Below, one piece after another: positions 38,252 through 46,756 of a stretch of DNA of 64,000 nt. The stretch comes from Clostridia bacterium UC5.1-1D2 (GTDB lineage Bacteria > Bacillota > Clostridia > Lachnospirales > Lachnospiraceae). The stretch covers positions 1 to 64,000 of the forward strand of contig BBZN01000010.1 of the NCBI GenBank assembly GCA_001304855.1. The letters are read 5' to 3'. Made by a program: the position numbers and the translations under genes. Position 1 is the first letter of the stretch; every line of letters starts with the position of its first letter. The notes beneath the pieces are model-generated. The model was given only the letters and a program-made list of their open reading frames with translations. It did no database searches and was not told the DNA's origin.

Positions 38252-40572
38252 TGTCCGCTGCAAATGAGAGAAGGTTCCGCATTGTAGGCGCTCCTGTTAT
38301 CAAGACCGACGCCAGGGCCCTTGTAACGGGAAAGCGGTATATACCGATGACCTGGCCTTAAAAGACTGCCTCATCGTAAAGGTTTTGAGAAGCCCCCATG
38401 CCCATGCTCTTGTCAAAGAGATTGACTGCGGGGTCGCTTCTAAAATTCCCGGAATTGAATGCATTCTCACCTGGAAGGATGTGCCTCAGAAGCGTTTTAC
38501 CATGGCAGGCCAGACCTTTCCGGAGCCGAGCCCCTACGACCGCCTGATTCTGGACCGTCGTCTCCGCTTTGTGGGAGATGCGGTTGCCATTGTGGCGGGA
38601 GAAACAGAGGCTTCGGTGGACCATGCCATGCGCTTGATTAAGGTTAAATATGAAGTTCTGGAGCCGGTTTTAGATATGCACGAGGCAAAGGACGGCGGGA
38701 TACTGGTCCACCCTGAGGATAACTGGAAAAGCCTCTGCAGCGTAGGGGCGGATAATCGCAGGAATCTCTGCGCCAGCGGCGGTGAAACCCACGGCGATTT
38801 GGAAGAAGCATTTGCAGGGTGCAGCCATGTGATAGAGCGCGTGTACCATACCAAGGCCAACCAGCAGGCTATGATGGAGACCTTCCGGGCCTATACCTAT
38901 CAGGATGTATACGGCAGGCTGAACGTCGTTGCATCCACCCAGGTTCCCTTCCATACCAGGAGAATTCTGTCCCATGCCTTAGACATACCCAAGTCCAGGG
39001 TAAGAGTGATAAAGCCCAGAATCGGAGGCGGTTTCGGAGCCAAGCAGACCGTTGTAGCAGAGGTGTATCCGGCGATTGTTACCGTGAAGACAGGAAAGCC
39101 GGCTAAGATAGTATACAGCCGGTATGAGTCCCAGATTGCCTCATCCCCCGTCATGAGATGGAGGTGCGGGTGAAGGTGGGCTGCGACGAAAATGGCATAC
39201 TGCAGGCCATGGATGTATATACCTTATCCAATACCGGTGCATACGGTGAGCATGGGCCCACTACCGTGGGACTGTCAGGCCACAAGTCCATCCCGCTGTA
39301 CCGCACGCCCAGGGCATTTCGGTTTTGCTACGATGTGGTTTATACAAACCGCATGTCGGCAGGCGCTTACCGGGGCTACGGGGCAACCCAGGGGATTTTT
39401 GCGGTAGAGTCCGCCATCAGCGAGCTGGCGGCAGAGCTTCACATGGACCCTGTAAAGCTCCGGGAGATGAACATGGTAAAAGAAGGGGATATCATGCCCG
39501 CCTACTACGGCGAGCCTGCCAACAGCTGCGCTCTGGACCGCTGTGTAGCCAGGGTGAAGGATATGATTGGCTGGGATGAGAAATACCCCAGAAAAGAGAT
39601 GGGCGGATCAAAGGTCCGGGGCGTAGGCCTCGCCATGGCTATGCAGGGCTCCGCTATCTCAGGAGTAGACACAGCCAGTGTATCCATGAAGGTAAATGAC
39701 GACGGCTTCTATACGCTGATGATCGGCGCCTCCGATATGGGAACAGGCTGCGACACCACCCTGGCCCAGGTTGCTGCCGAGTGCATGGGGTGTGAGATGG
39801 AGGATATCGTGGTTTATGGAACGGACACGGACATTTCCCCCTATGATTCCGGATCCTATGCATCCAGCACAGCCTATCTGACCGGTATGGCGGTGGTGAA
39901 AACCTGTGAGTCCCTGAAGAAAAAGATTCTCCACAAGGCAGCCAAGTATCTGGAATGCAGGGAGGAGGAGCTGGAGTTCGACGGAGTCTGTGTGCGAAAG
40001 ACCCTCTGCGAGGAGGACGGAAGCTTTAAGGAGCTGTCCCTGAAGGATATAGGCAACTACGTAATGTGCAACAATGAGGACGCTCTCCAGGCTGTGGAAT
40101 CCCACTCATCCCCTGTATCCCCTCCGCCCTTTATGGCAGGAGCAGCTGAGGTGGAAGTGGATAGGGAGACAGGCCAGGTGGAGCTTATCCGTTTTGTGGC
40201 TGCCGTGGACTGCGGAACGCCCTGAATATTAATCTGGCGAGGGTACAGACAGAGGGCGGCCTGGCTCAGGGCATCGGTATGGCCCTTTACGAGGAAGTAA
40301 CCTACTCCGATACAGGAAGAATGTACGAAAATTCCTTTATGCAGTATAAGCTGCCCAGCCGTCTGGATATTGGAACGGTACAGGTAGAGTTTGAAAGCAG
40401 CTATGAGCCTACCGGTCCCTTTGGAGCCAAGTCCATTGGAGAGATTGTAATTAATACCCCGTCTCCGGCCATTGCAAATGCAGTTTATAACGCAGTTGGC
40501 GTGCGGATTCGGGAACTTCCCATTACAGCCGAGAAGGTATTTATGGGAATCCATGGCGCACATAAAGACTAA
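38251..40572 (+). CDS. Molybdenum hydroxylase catalytic subunit
   Basis: Large Mo-cofactor subunit, about 774 aa. N-terminal domain APVIKTDARALVTGK, Moco loops PRIGGGFGAKQ, SAGAYRGYGATQGIF, MIGASDMGTGCDTTLAQVAA, and the catalytic Glu near the C-terminus in GPFGAKSIGEIVIN. Three breaks (about 38337, 39150, 40222) are mended by single bases. The oxidised substrate (purine, aldehyde or other N-heterocycle) is not evident. No Moco insertion chaperone gene is present, and the selenium status is unclear. Confidence 0.92.
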
Positions 40573-40573
40573 C

Positions 40574-40614
40574 GTGAAGAAAGGCCCGGACTCCAGCGTG
40601 TCCGGGCTTTTCAC
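40574..40614. terminator. Terminator of the molybdenum hydroxylase operon
   Basis: GGCCCGGAC/GTCCGGGC stem with GTGAA/TTCAC flanks and TTTT, starting two bases after the stop. It also lies at the end of the leftward 60-aa gene. Confidence 0.85.
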
Positions 40615-40793
40615 ATAGATAAACCTACAGGCATATAAGAGACAAACAGGGCCTGATGAGCTGCAATGGTAGCCAGCGTATCACCCAGCTGCATAAAGAT
40701 CGAGCTGACAAGGGCGATCTCTTCAGGGCTTTTCCCTTCGGCAATGCAGCATGCCAGGGTCGATATGGAGATAGCTAATTCACAGGACTGCAT
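40611..40793 (-). CDS. 60-aa DUF6774-like small protein
   Basis: The sequence core (ISTLACCIAEGKSPEEIALV then FMQLGDTLATIAAHQAL) looks like the small Lachnospiraceae family DUF6774, of unknown function. It is intact. The ribosome site is weak (GAGGT directly before ATG). It points leftward, like the next small gene, and ends at the shared terminator. Confidence 0.6.
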   Translation of the reverse strand: MQSCELAISISTLACCIAEGKSPEEIALVSSIFMQLGDTLATIAAHQALFVSYMPVGLSM

Positions 40794-40805
40794 ACCTCGC
40801 CCGCC

Positions 40806-41026
40806 TCAGTGGTATGGTTTATATATTATATGCGCCAGAGGAAAAAATGATAATTCACCGGTTTGACTGCTTAAGCCTTTCAATCTCTTTGTAGCTTCTA
40901 TCAGGCCGTTTTTAATAGCTCTTTTTAAGATAAAATACATAAGCAGAAAAAATCCTGCAGCCAATGCAATATATAAAAAATCCCCAATATCATAAATACG
41001 GTTATTCCCACATTTGCCATGTGCAT
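40806..41026 (-). CDS. Small single-helix membrane protein, frameshifted
   Basis: AGGAGG (41031-41036) stands just above ATG 41026. The frame opens MHMANVGITVFMI; after restoring one base near 40985 it continues DFLYIALAAGFFLLMYFILK and RAIKNGLIEATKRLKGL, ending at TGA 40806-40808, about 73 aa. The helix followed by a basic amphipathic stretch resembles small Clostridia proteins of DUF6019 type. Function unknown. Confidence 0.5.
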
Positions 41027-41269
41027 AAGGTTTCCTCCTATTGTGCGTATGATAGATTTGACACCTCCATTATAGGATAAGGAGCCGGAAAATTATAGTA
41101 TATGAATCATTAAGATTCTTTTACCAATGATTAACGAATGATTAATTCACACATATTCCTTGCATATCACTCCCAAAAGTTGTATACTAAGACCAGTTAT
41201 GGCTTGCGCAGGCCGGTAAGAGGCCAATAGAGCGCGGTTGGATTCACACCAACACCAGGAGGAATTGCA
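41027..41269. other. Divergent gap with NUDIX leader
   Basis: Contains a rightward promoter (41160-41188) and, leftward, TATAAT-like boxes without a clear -35. The transcribed leader 41195-41260 can form small hairpins (GGTTGG/CCAACA region), with AGGAGG before ATG 41270. Confidence 0.4.
41160..41188 (+). promoter_or_regulatory. Promoter of NUDIX gene
   Basis: TTGCAT (41160-41165), 17-base spacer, TATACT (41183-41188). Confidence 0.75.
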
Positions 41270-41722
41270 ATGATTGAAGCAACGAGCTGCGGCGGTGTGG
41301 TTATTTTTCGAGGAAAAATCCTGGTCTTGTACAAGAACTACAAGAACAAGTATGAGGGATGGGTTTTGCCAAAGGGAACAGTAGAAGCTGGCGAGGAATA
41401 TAAGGAAACGGCCCTCCGTGAAGTCAAGGAGGAGACTGGTGTCAGTGCATCCATTATCAAATACATCGGCAAGAGCCAATACTCTTTTAACACCCCTCAG
41501 GATGTGGTGGAAAAGGACGTACACTGGTATCTGATGATGGCCGACAGCTATTACAGCAAACCACAGCGGGAAGAATACTTTCTGGATTCCGGATACTATA
41601 AATTTTATGAAGCCTACCATCTGCTTAAGTTTTCCAATGAGAAGCAGATACTGGAAAAGGCATATAATGAATATCTGGATTTGAAGAAGAGTAATCTTTG
41701 GGGAAGCAAGAAGTATTTTTAA
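41270..41722 (+). CDS. NUDIX hydrolase (target gene of the integrated element)
   Basis: 150 aa, intact. Starts with CGGVVIFRGKILVLY and has a complete Nudix box, GTVEAGEEYKETALREVKEE then TG, coordinating Mg2+ for hydrolysis of a nucleoside diphosphate derivative; substrate unknown. AGGAGG lies eight bases upstream. Its last seven codons, stop and terminator form the left copy of the 77-bp direct repeat that bounds the mobile element, so integration leaves the gene whole. Confidence 0.9.
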   Translation: MIEATSCGGVVIFRGKILVLYKNYKNKYEGWVLPKGTVEAGEEYKETALREVKEETGVSASIIKYIGKSQYSFNTPQDVVEKDVHWYLMMADSYYSKPQREEYFLDSGYYKFYEAYHLLKFSNEKQILEKAYNEYLDLKKSNLWGSKKYF

Positions 41723-41776
41723 CTGAATAGTGACGTATGTAAGGGCGTTCTGCGAGGGCAGGACGCCCTTTTGACT
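41700..41776 (+). repeat. attL-like direct repeat (77 bp)
   Basis: Identical to 45340-45415 except for one A. It covers the 3' end of the NUDIX gene, its stop and terminator hairpin. TGACTCC (41772-41778) straddles its right edge and recurs as three 11-bp spaced copies at the other end of the element. Confidence 0.9.
41741..41773 (+). terminator. NUDIX terminator
   Basis: AAGGGCGT/ACGCCCTT stem followed by TT; duplicated at 45380-45412 by the element's integration. Confidence 0.8.
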
Positions 41777-41803
41777 CCTAAGGGGATGGAGCAGCCTTGT
41801 AAT

Positions 41804-41977
41804 TCAATAATGCTCATATACTATCTGCTGAAATTCCCTTTTTGGTATCTTCCGGCAGCGTTCAGGTTTGTAAGCCTGAATCTGTTTATCTCTAATCATT
41901 TTATAAACAGTGGTTTGGCTTGTCTTAAAGTTTCTGCAAATCTCATTGATTGAATAGCATTCTTCTTGTATTTCCAT
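41804..41977 (-). CDS. Excisionase-like helix-turn-helix protein
   Basis: 57 aa. AGGAGG lies just above ATG 41977. The sequence (YSINEICRNFKTSQTTVYKM then IRDKQIQAYKPERCRKIPK) is the winged-helix excisionase/HTH_17 pattern: helix-turn-helix, then a wing with a basic KxP segment. It sits next to the left repeat, the usual place for Xis in small integrative elements, and reads opposite to the other genes. Expected role: directing excision by the integrase. Confidence 0.75.
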   Translation of the reverse strand: MEIQEECYSINEICRNFKTSQTTVYKMIRDKQIQAYKPERCRKIPKREFQQIVYEHY

Positions 41978-42314
41978 AGAGAACCTCCTGATTTTTTATA
42001 GATATATTGTAAGTTTTTTTATTATTTACTGACAGGTTAACGTGTTAGTAGACAAGCATATACATTACGAAATTATAAGATATTAGGGGCTGCGGGGTAC
42101 TCGATAGTGGCTGAAAATGTTATACACTTTTAAAAGTAGATTGTCAGGCTGTACCGCACAGAAGGAGTATTTTGTAGTTAAAACAGAAGAAAAGATACGT
42201 ACTTGTTAATAGTGCCTGCCTGTCATTGAGTAGACTTATAAATTATAAAGTAGATATAACATATAGATAGTGTTAATTGATAACAATTAACATAAAAATC
42301 AGGAGGTGAAAAGA
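41978..42314. other. AT-rich control region of the element
   Basis: No gene seen. It holds the palindrome at 42271-42292 and lies between divergent xis and mobilisation genes, so both promoters and possibly the transfer origin must be here; no oriT consensus was recognised. Confidence 0.4.
42271..42292. promoter_or_regulatory. Palindromic operator or nick-region hairpin
   Basis: TGTTAATTG and CAATTAACA are perfect inverse 9-mers around ATAA, eight bases above the ribosome site of the ribbon-helix-helix gene. It could be an autoregulatory operator or the hairpin beside oriT. Confidence 0.5.
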
Positions 42315-42628
42315 GTGGCAAATAAATGTAAAAAACCATCAGAATGTAAGACGGCATATTTGGGAATGCGAATTACACCAAAACAAAAGGAGTGCTGGGA
42401 GAATCTGGCTAAAATCAAAGGGATGTCATCTTCGCAGATGTTAAAAGAAATGTTTGAAAGTTTTTGGAAAGACCAGATTGGAAAAAGTATAATACATGGG
42501 CTTTTATTAAAGCAGCAGCCCAAATCATTGATAAGGATGAGCAGACTGCTAAAAAGGAGAAGAAGGATGGGCAGAAAAGTGAACGTGAAAAATCCGGGAA
42601 TTTTGATTATACCGCGGCAGGAATTTAA
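42315..42628 (+). CDS. MobC-like ribbon-helix-helix mobilisation protein, frameshifted
   Basis: Starts GTG 42315, eight bases after AGGAGG. The N-terminus AYLGMRITPKQKECWENLAK and SSSQMLKEMFESFW is typical of relaxosome accessory RHH proteins that bind oriT. One A is missing in the run at 42481-42485; repaired, the tail reads KYNTWAFIKAAAQIIDKDEQ and ends acidic/basic at TAA 42626-42628, about 105 aa. The unrepaired frame instead fuses it artificially to the relaxase, whose start it overlaps. Confidence 0.6.
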
Positions 42629-43142
42629 CAGCTATGGTGAAAGTGAAAAATTAATCCGATATGTCACAAGAACGAGGCGGAATGAAAAACAGCAGAAGGA
42701 TTTGATAAGTTATGGTGGAAGAGGAGTTCAGGCTGGCTTAGGGATTGAATCCGTAGTTAAACAGTTTAAGCTGGTGCAGGGAATGTATGAACCGGGATAC
42801 CGTGAATATGGTCGGCATTGCTACCATGAATATTATTGTCTTAATGACCAATATTCCCAGTTATTGAATGAAAGATCCATGGATGTATTGGCGTTTCAGT
42901 TAAGTCAGATATATTGGGATAAAGGATATCAGGTAGTATATGGTGTCCATCGCCCGGATATGGGCCAAAATCGATATCATATCCATTTTGCAGTTAATAC
43001 AATTTGCCTAAATAATGGGTATAAATGGAATACCACTAAATCCGACAGGGAAAAAAGACAAGAACGGTTTAACAGTATAACAAAATATTACTTATGTGAG
43101 ATACATTCACACCTACTTTGCTGGCGACATATTCCTGTGTGA
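42567..43142 (+). CDS. MobA/VirD2-type relaxase, short form
   Basis: 192 aa from ATG 42567 (AAGGAG upstream). Motifs: GILIIPRQEFNSYGESEKLI with YVTRTRR after it, QGMYEPGYREYGRHCYHEYY, and the metal-binding histidines in QNRYHIHFAVNTI. This is the DNA-nicking domain of mobilisation relaxases. The protein stops soon after the His motif (CEIHSHLLCWRHIPV), shorter than most relaxases, so the C-terminal part may be lost or frameshifted. Confidence 0.7.
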   Translation: MGRKVNVKNPGILIIPRQEFNSYGESEKLIRYVTRTRRNEKQQKDLISYGGRGVQAGLGIESVVKQFKLVQGMYEPGYREYGRHCYHEYYCLNDQYSQLLNERSMDVLAFQLSQIYWDKGYQVVYGVHRPDMGQNRYHIHFAVNTICLNNGYKWNTTKSDREKRQERFNSITKYYLCEIHSHLLCWRHIPV

Positions 43143-43356
43143 GATTTTTCTGCAATCTATAGTTACGGATATTTATTCCTATCTGTTTAAAATCAAGCTC
43201 ATTCATTCACGTTATATACCTTCATGTGTTTTCACTATTGTAATATGTCCAATTTCACAATATAATTATCTATAATTATAAAAAATATGGTTATAAAACA
43301 TAAAAAGGCATGATTAAGTGAGATTTTAAAATAATTAGAGACAACGACAAATGTGA
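43143..43356. other. AT-rich gap between relaxase and integrase
   Basis: No coding frame or clear promoter. Since the relaxase looks short at its C-terminus and the integrase at its N-terminus, this may be a deletion scar. Confidence 0.35.
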
Positions 43357-44341
43357 ATGAATATAAAAACCAAATTATCTGTATCAACCAAGCTTAATTA
43401 TGAGCATTTATTGCAAAAACACATAAAGGACACGTTGGGAGCAAAAAGGCTGAAAGATATTAAAACCTCCCAGTTAAAACAGTTTTTCAATAAATTGTCG
43501 GATGAAGAAGGCCTGTCAGCCGGAACATTACATTTACTGAATAATATTATTTACCCTGTTCTCCAAATGGCTGTTGACGATGACCTTTTGCGAAAAAACT
43601 ATTGCGCGGGAATCATGAAATATATTGAAGCCCGGAAAAATCCGAAGAGAATAGCCTTATCGGAGTCACAGCAGGAGGTGTTTATCCGTTTCCTGAAACA
43701 AAGCAACAGACATAAATATCACCTTCCACTGTTTGTTTTGGCTTTGGGAACTGGAATGCGTTCAGGTGAGATATGTGGGTTGCGATGGTGTGATATTAAC
43801 CTAAAGAAAGGATATATTTCAGTGAATCATACGCTTCAGTATAAAAGTATAAAGGGAAAGCAGTGCTTTTATATCAGTAAGCCAAAAACGGAGTGCGGTA
43901 ATAGGGAAATCCCCATCTTATCTGAGGTGAAGGGACAATTAGTAGAGCAAAAGCGTTATATTATTGCGAGACAGATACCTACGGATTATACGGTGGATGG
44001 ATACAGTAATTTTGTATTCCTTACAAAAAGTGGGAAACCTTACACGAATGGAGGAATTAACAATTTCCTTAAATCAATTATAAAGGACTGCAATACATGG
44101 GGAAACAGAGCAGGCCCAAAAAGAGGGAAGAAGTCCTGTGCTATTGCCTCCATTTAGCATACATAATTTAAGGCATACATTATGCAGTCGCTTATGTGCA
44201 GTTGTACACGACTATAAAGCTATTCAAATGATTATGGGCCATTCCGATATAAGGATTACTATGGACGTATATAACCATTATTCAAGGAAGGATATAGAGG
44301 TTACAATGGAGGCTCTTGAAGGAAGACTGAAAATCAGTTGA
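43357..44341 (+). CDS. int: Tyrosine-type integrase of the mobile element
   Basis: About 328 aa. The core-binding domain starts at once (LSVSTKLNYEHLLQKHI), so the 50-70 residue arm-binding domain of Tn916-like integrases is absent. Catalytic residues are present: Arg in GTGMRSGEICGLRW, His-x-x-Arg in IHNLRHTLCSRL, His in MGHSD and Tyr in TMDVYNHYS. A break near 44135 separates the last 67 residues and is repaired by one base. No good ribosome site precedes ATG 43357. It presumably recombines the two direct repeats. Confidence 0.85.
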
Positions 44342-44455
44342 TATTTTTCTGGTTTAGATTCCGGAAAATGTTGTAAGGCATCCATCAATCGGATATAATG
44401 AAAAGAGATACATCTGATATATGCCTGAAAATAAAAACAGAGAGGAAGTGGTATT

Positions 44456-44794
44456 TTGCAAAACCAGACCCAGGATGTACTTTTTCAGTATGTTAACAGA
44501 ATACATGAGATATATGGTAGTGAATTAAAGGCCGTTATTTTATATGGTTCCTACGCAAGGGGAGATTATACCGAATCCTCAGATATAGATATTATGATTC
44601 TGGTGGATTCGTCGGAGGAAACCATAAAACAAAAAGGGCGCATGGTTTCAGATATAACCTTTGATTTTAATTTGGACCATGACATTCTGATTATGCCGAT
44701 TGTTAAAAATGTAAACCATTTCCAGTATTGGCTTCCGGCTGACCCCTTTTATAAGAATGTGAAAAATGAGGGGGTAGAATTGTATGTTGCCTAA
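44456..44794 (+). CDS. mntA: MNT-type nucleotidyltransferase antitoxin (MntA-like)
   Basis: 112 aa, intact. The minimal nucleotidyltransferase motif is complete: ILYGSYARGDYTESSDIDIM, with G31-S32 and D43-x-D45. In HEPN/MNT modules this protein AMPylates or otherwise blocks its HEPN toxin partner. The start may be TTG 44456 after GAGAGGAAG. The stop overlaps the HEPN gene start by 11 bases. Confidence 0.82.
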   Translation: MQNQTQDVLFQYVNRIHEIYGSELKAVILYGSYARGDYTESSDIDIMILVDSSEETIKQKGRMVSDITFDFNLDHDILIMPIVKNVNHFQYWLPADPFYKNVKNEGVELYVA

Positions 44795-45191
44795 TAGTGG
44801 AAATCCCAGGGACCTTGCCATGCACCGTCTTGCAGTTGCAAAGGAAGATTTGGAAACTGCAAAAGATGATTTTGCCGGTAAGCATTTCAGGGCGGCTAAT
44901 AACAGGGCGTATTATTCAATCTATCACTCAATTACAGCAGTATTGGCTTTGGAGCAGGTTGCCTTTAAGCGGCATAAAGACACCATTGCATATTTTAATA
45001 AAGAATACGTTAAGACAGAAAAATTTTCCAGACAGCTTGGCCGCAGGATTGGCAGGGCCCAGGAGATTCGTCATGCCAGTGATTATGACGAATTCTATAT
45101 TGCTTCCGTTGAAGAAGCCCAGGAACAGATTGACACTGCCGAATTACTACTGAATGCAGTGGAGCAGTATGTGTTCTCCTTTGGAAAATAG
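44784..45191 (+). CDS. hepT: HEPN-domain toxin (HepT-like)
   Basis: 135 aa, intact. Has the HEPN helix AANNRAYYSIYHSITAVLAL and the putative RNase motif R91-x5-H97 in GRAQEIRHASDYDEF. Together with the upstream MNT protein it forms a two-gene toxin-antitoxin module, the only cargo of the mobile element. It likely stabilises the element or acts in phage defence. Downstream lie the iterons and the right att repeat. Confidence 0.82.
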   Translation: MLPNSGNPRDLAMHRLAVAKEDLETAKDDFAGKHFRAANNRAYYSIYHSITAVLALEQVAFKRHKDTIAYFNKEYVKTEKFSRQLGRRIGRAQEIRHASDYDEFYIASVEEAQEQIDTAELLLNAVEQYVFSFGK

Positions 45192-45192
45192 C

Positions 45193-45221
45193 TGACTCCT
45201 TTCTGACTCCAATTTGACTCC
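45193..45221 (+). repeat. Three 11-bp iterons (TGACTCC) near attR
   Basis: TGACTCC at 45193, 45204 and 45215, exactly 11 bp apart, with a fourth copy at the left junction (41772). Helically phased copies suggest integrase or excisionase arm-binding sites. Confidence 0.65.
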
Positions 45222-45339
45222 ATTTGCGGAGGAAAGGGTAATAAAATATAATGTGCTATAAGCTGTAAACAACGTAATTAGGCGGTTCTCAGTGAGTGGT
45301 AAACCGCAGTGGGACAGTATAAAACGCCCTTGATATAAG

Positions 45340-45415
45340 GGGAAGCAAGAAGTATTTTTAACTGAATAGTGACGTATGTAAGGGCGTTCTGCGAGGGCAG
45401 GACGCCCTTTTGACT
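45340..45415 (+). repeat. attR-like direct repeat (76 bp)
   Basis: Right copy of the 77-bp repeat at 41700-41776, one A shorter in the TTTTTAACTG region. It is an orphan copy of the NUDIX 3' end and terminator. 45416-45556 to the right holds no gene. Confidence 0.9.
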
Positions 45416-45556
45416 TTTTATGACTGGATACCATTTTTGAATATTGAAGCATCATACCCTAAACTACATATTTGATTCCGCAACGTTCCACGACATTTGG
45501 CCGGAGGATACCGGCTCCCGAATTATAACCATGTATGCCAGCTGCCCATCAGAAGA

Positions 45557-46482
45557 TTACGGATGAACATTTTTACACAACAAATCATCTGATGTTTTTT
45601 CTTTCAAAGTTTGAAAAAGGCTTTCCGCAAGGGTGGAGAAGCACGAATCCTTAGACCAAGATATGGTGATAGGGACCTGATTATTGATAGGGCTATCGAT
45701 TTTAAAATAGGGCAAAGTATTGTTGCGCCCCGAAAGGTAACTTTCATACATAATGGCTGATGCGGATTTGTCCAAAGCGAAGGCATACATCAAGGACAGG
45801 CTCTTTAAGGTGTTGCAGATTTCAGGCCTGATTTTTTCAGAGTCGATAATGGATTGCGTATAGTTACGCAGAAGGCTGTTCTCCAGTGCCACAGAAATCG
45901 GTTCGTTATCCAGGAACTGCGGGCTAATCAGTGATATTGGTTCACGCTTAATCACATATTTAGACACAGGGGCATTGTTTCTGGGGACTAGTACAAACTG
46001 GTCATTGCAGATAATCCGATATGTGAGCCTGTCAGAAATAATGGGCAGATAACAAATGGCGAAATCTATCTTCCCGGATAGCAACTCCTTCTGTGTTTGA
46101 ACAGAATTCAACTCTGAAAAGAGGAAATGGATATGCGGATAAGCTTTTATAAGACGTAAAATCAGGTTGATAAAGAAGGGGGCGTTTGTTTCCCGTGGAA
46201 TTCCAAGGCGAATTGTGGTGGACGCATTAGAGGAGTCTATTCGGTTGCGCAGAGACCGATCATCTTCCAAAATCCGAATGGCATACTGCAAAAAATCTTG
46301 CCCTCTGATGTCAGTGTAGTTCCCTGGTGATTCCGATTAAAGATTGTAATCCCATACTCCTGCTCAATGTATTTTATACGCTGTGTCAGTGACGGCTGCG
46401 TCATATACAGGGCTTTTGCCGCAGCGTTATAGCTGCCCAATTCGGCAATCGTAGTGATGTACTTAAAGTCATTGATATTCAA
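45557..46482 (-). CDS. LysR-type transcriptional regulator of the catabolic cluster
   Basis: About 309 aa. The N-terminal winged helix has IAELGSYNAAAKALYMTQPS and LTQRIKYIEQEYGITIF. The effector domain starts RLGIPRETNAPFFINLILRL. A run of six A near 46290 carries a one-base error that splits the frame after GKIF. The start is TTG 46482 with AGGAGG seven bases upstream. It diverges from the hydratase gene, a classical arrangement for LysR control of a catabolic operon with a small-molecule co-inducer, probably the pathway substrate or its CoA ester. Confidence 0.88.
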
Positions 46483-46559
46483 AAAAACCCCTCCTGTTTA
46501 CTGTGAAATCTGGCGCCAAAATCCAGCTGATTTGAGTCAGAACAACTATAAGAAACTAA

Positions 46560-46572
46560 TAGGCTATACCTA
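46560..46572. promoter_or_regulatory. LysR box (T-N11-A) in the divergent region
   Basis: TAGGCTATACCTA is a T-N11-A motif with dyad symmetry (ATAGG/CCTAT around CTATA), 78 bases from the regulator start and 185 from the hydratase start. The rest of 46483-46756 is AT-rich with the two ribosome sites. Confidence 0.55.
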
Positions 46573-46756
46573 TATACTAATAAAAATCACCAATTTGTCA
46601 AGGTGAATATTTAATATTATGATTGAAATAACACAAAGGACAAACAGGGAAATGCTTTTTGATGCCCCATAAGGAGACGGATTGCCTTGTAGACATTTTT
46701 GTGTGCATATATCGAAGAGCGGGAAACGCTATCTACAAAATGAAGGAGGAATATGA

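Larger units (their letters stand above)
41700..45415 (+). mobile_element. 3.6-kb integrative mobilizable element in a NUDIX gene 3' end
   Basis: Bounded by 77/76-bp direct repeats. Contents in order: Xis-like protein (leftward), ribbon-helix-helix mobilisation protein, relaxase, tyrosine integrase and a HEPN/MNT toxin-antitoxin pair. There are no conjugation (type IV secretion) genes, so transfer would depend on a helper. It is AT-richer than the flanks. The integrase lacks the usual N-terminal arm-binding domain and the relaxase is short, so the element may be decayed. Confidence 0.85.

Noticed and set aside
42306..43142. Single 278-aa fusion of ribbon-helix-helix and relaxase
   Set aside because: Restoring one A ends the first gene at 42628, and the relaxase has its own start and ribosome site at 42567.
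45193..45221. CRISPR array
   Set aside because: Only three 7-base units at 11-bp spacing, no spacers and no cas genes; fits integrase-binding iterons.
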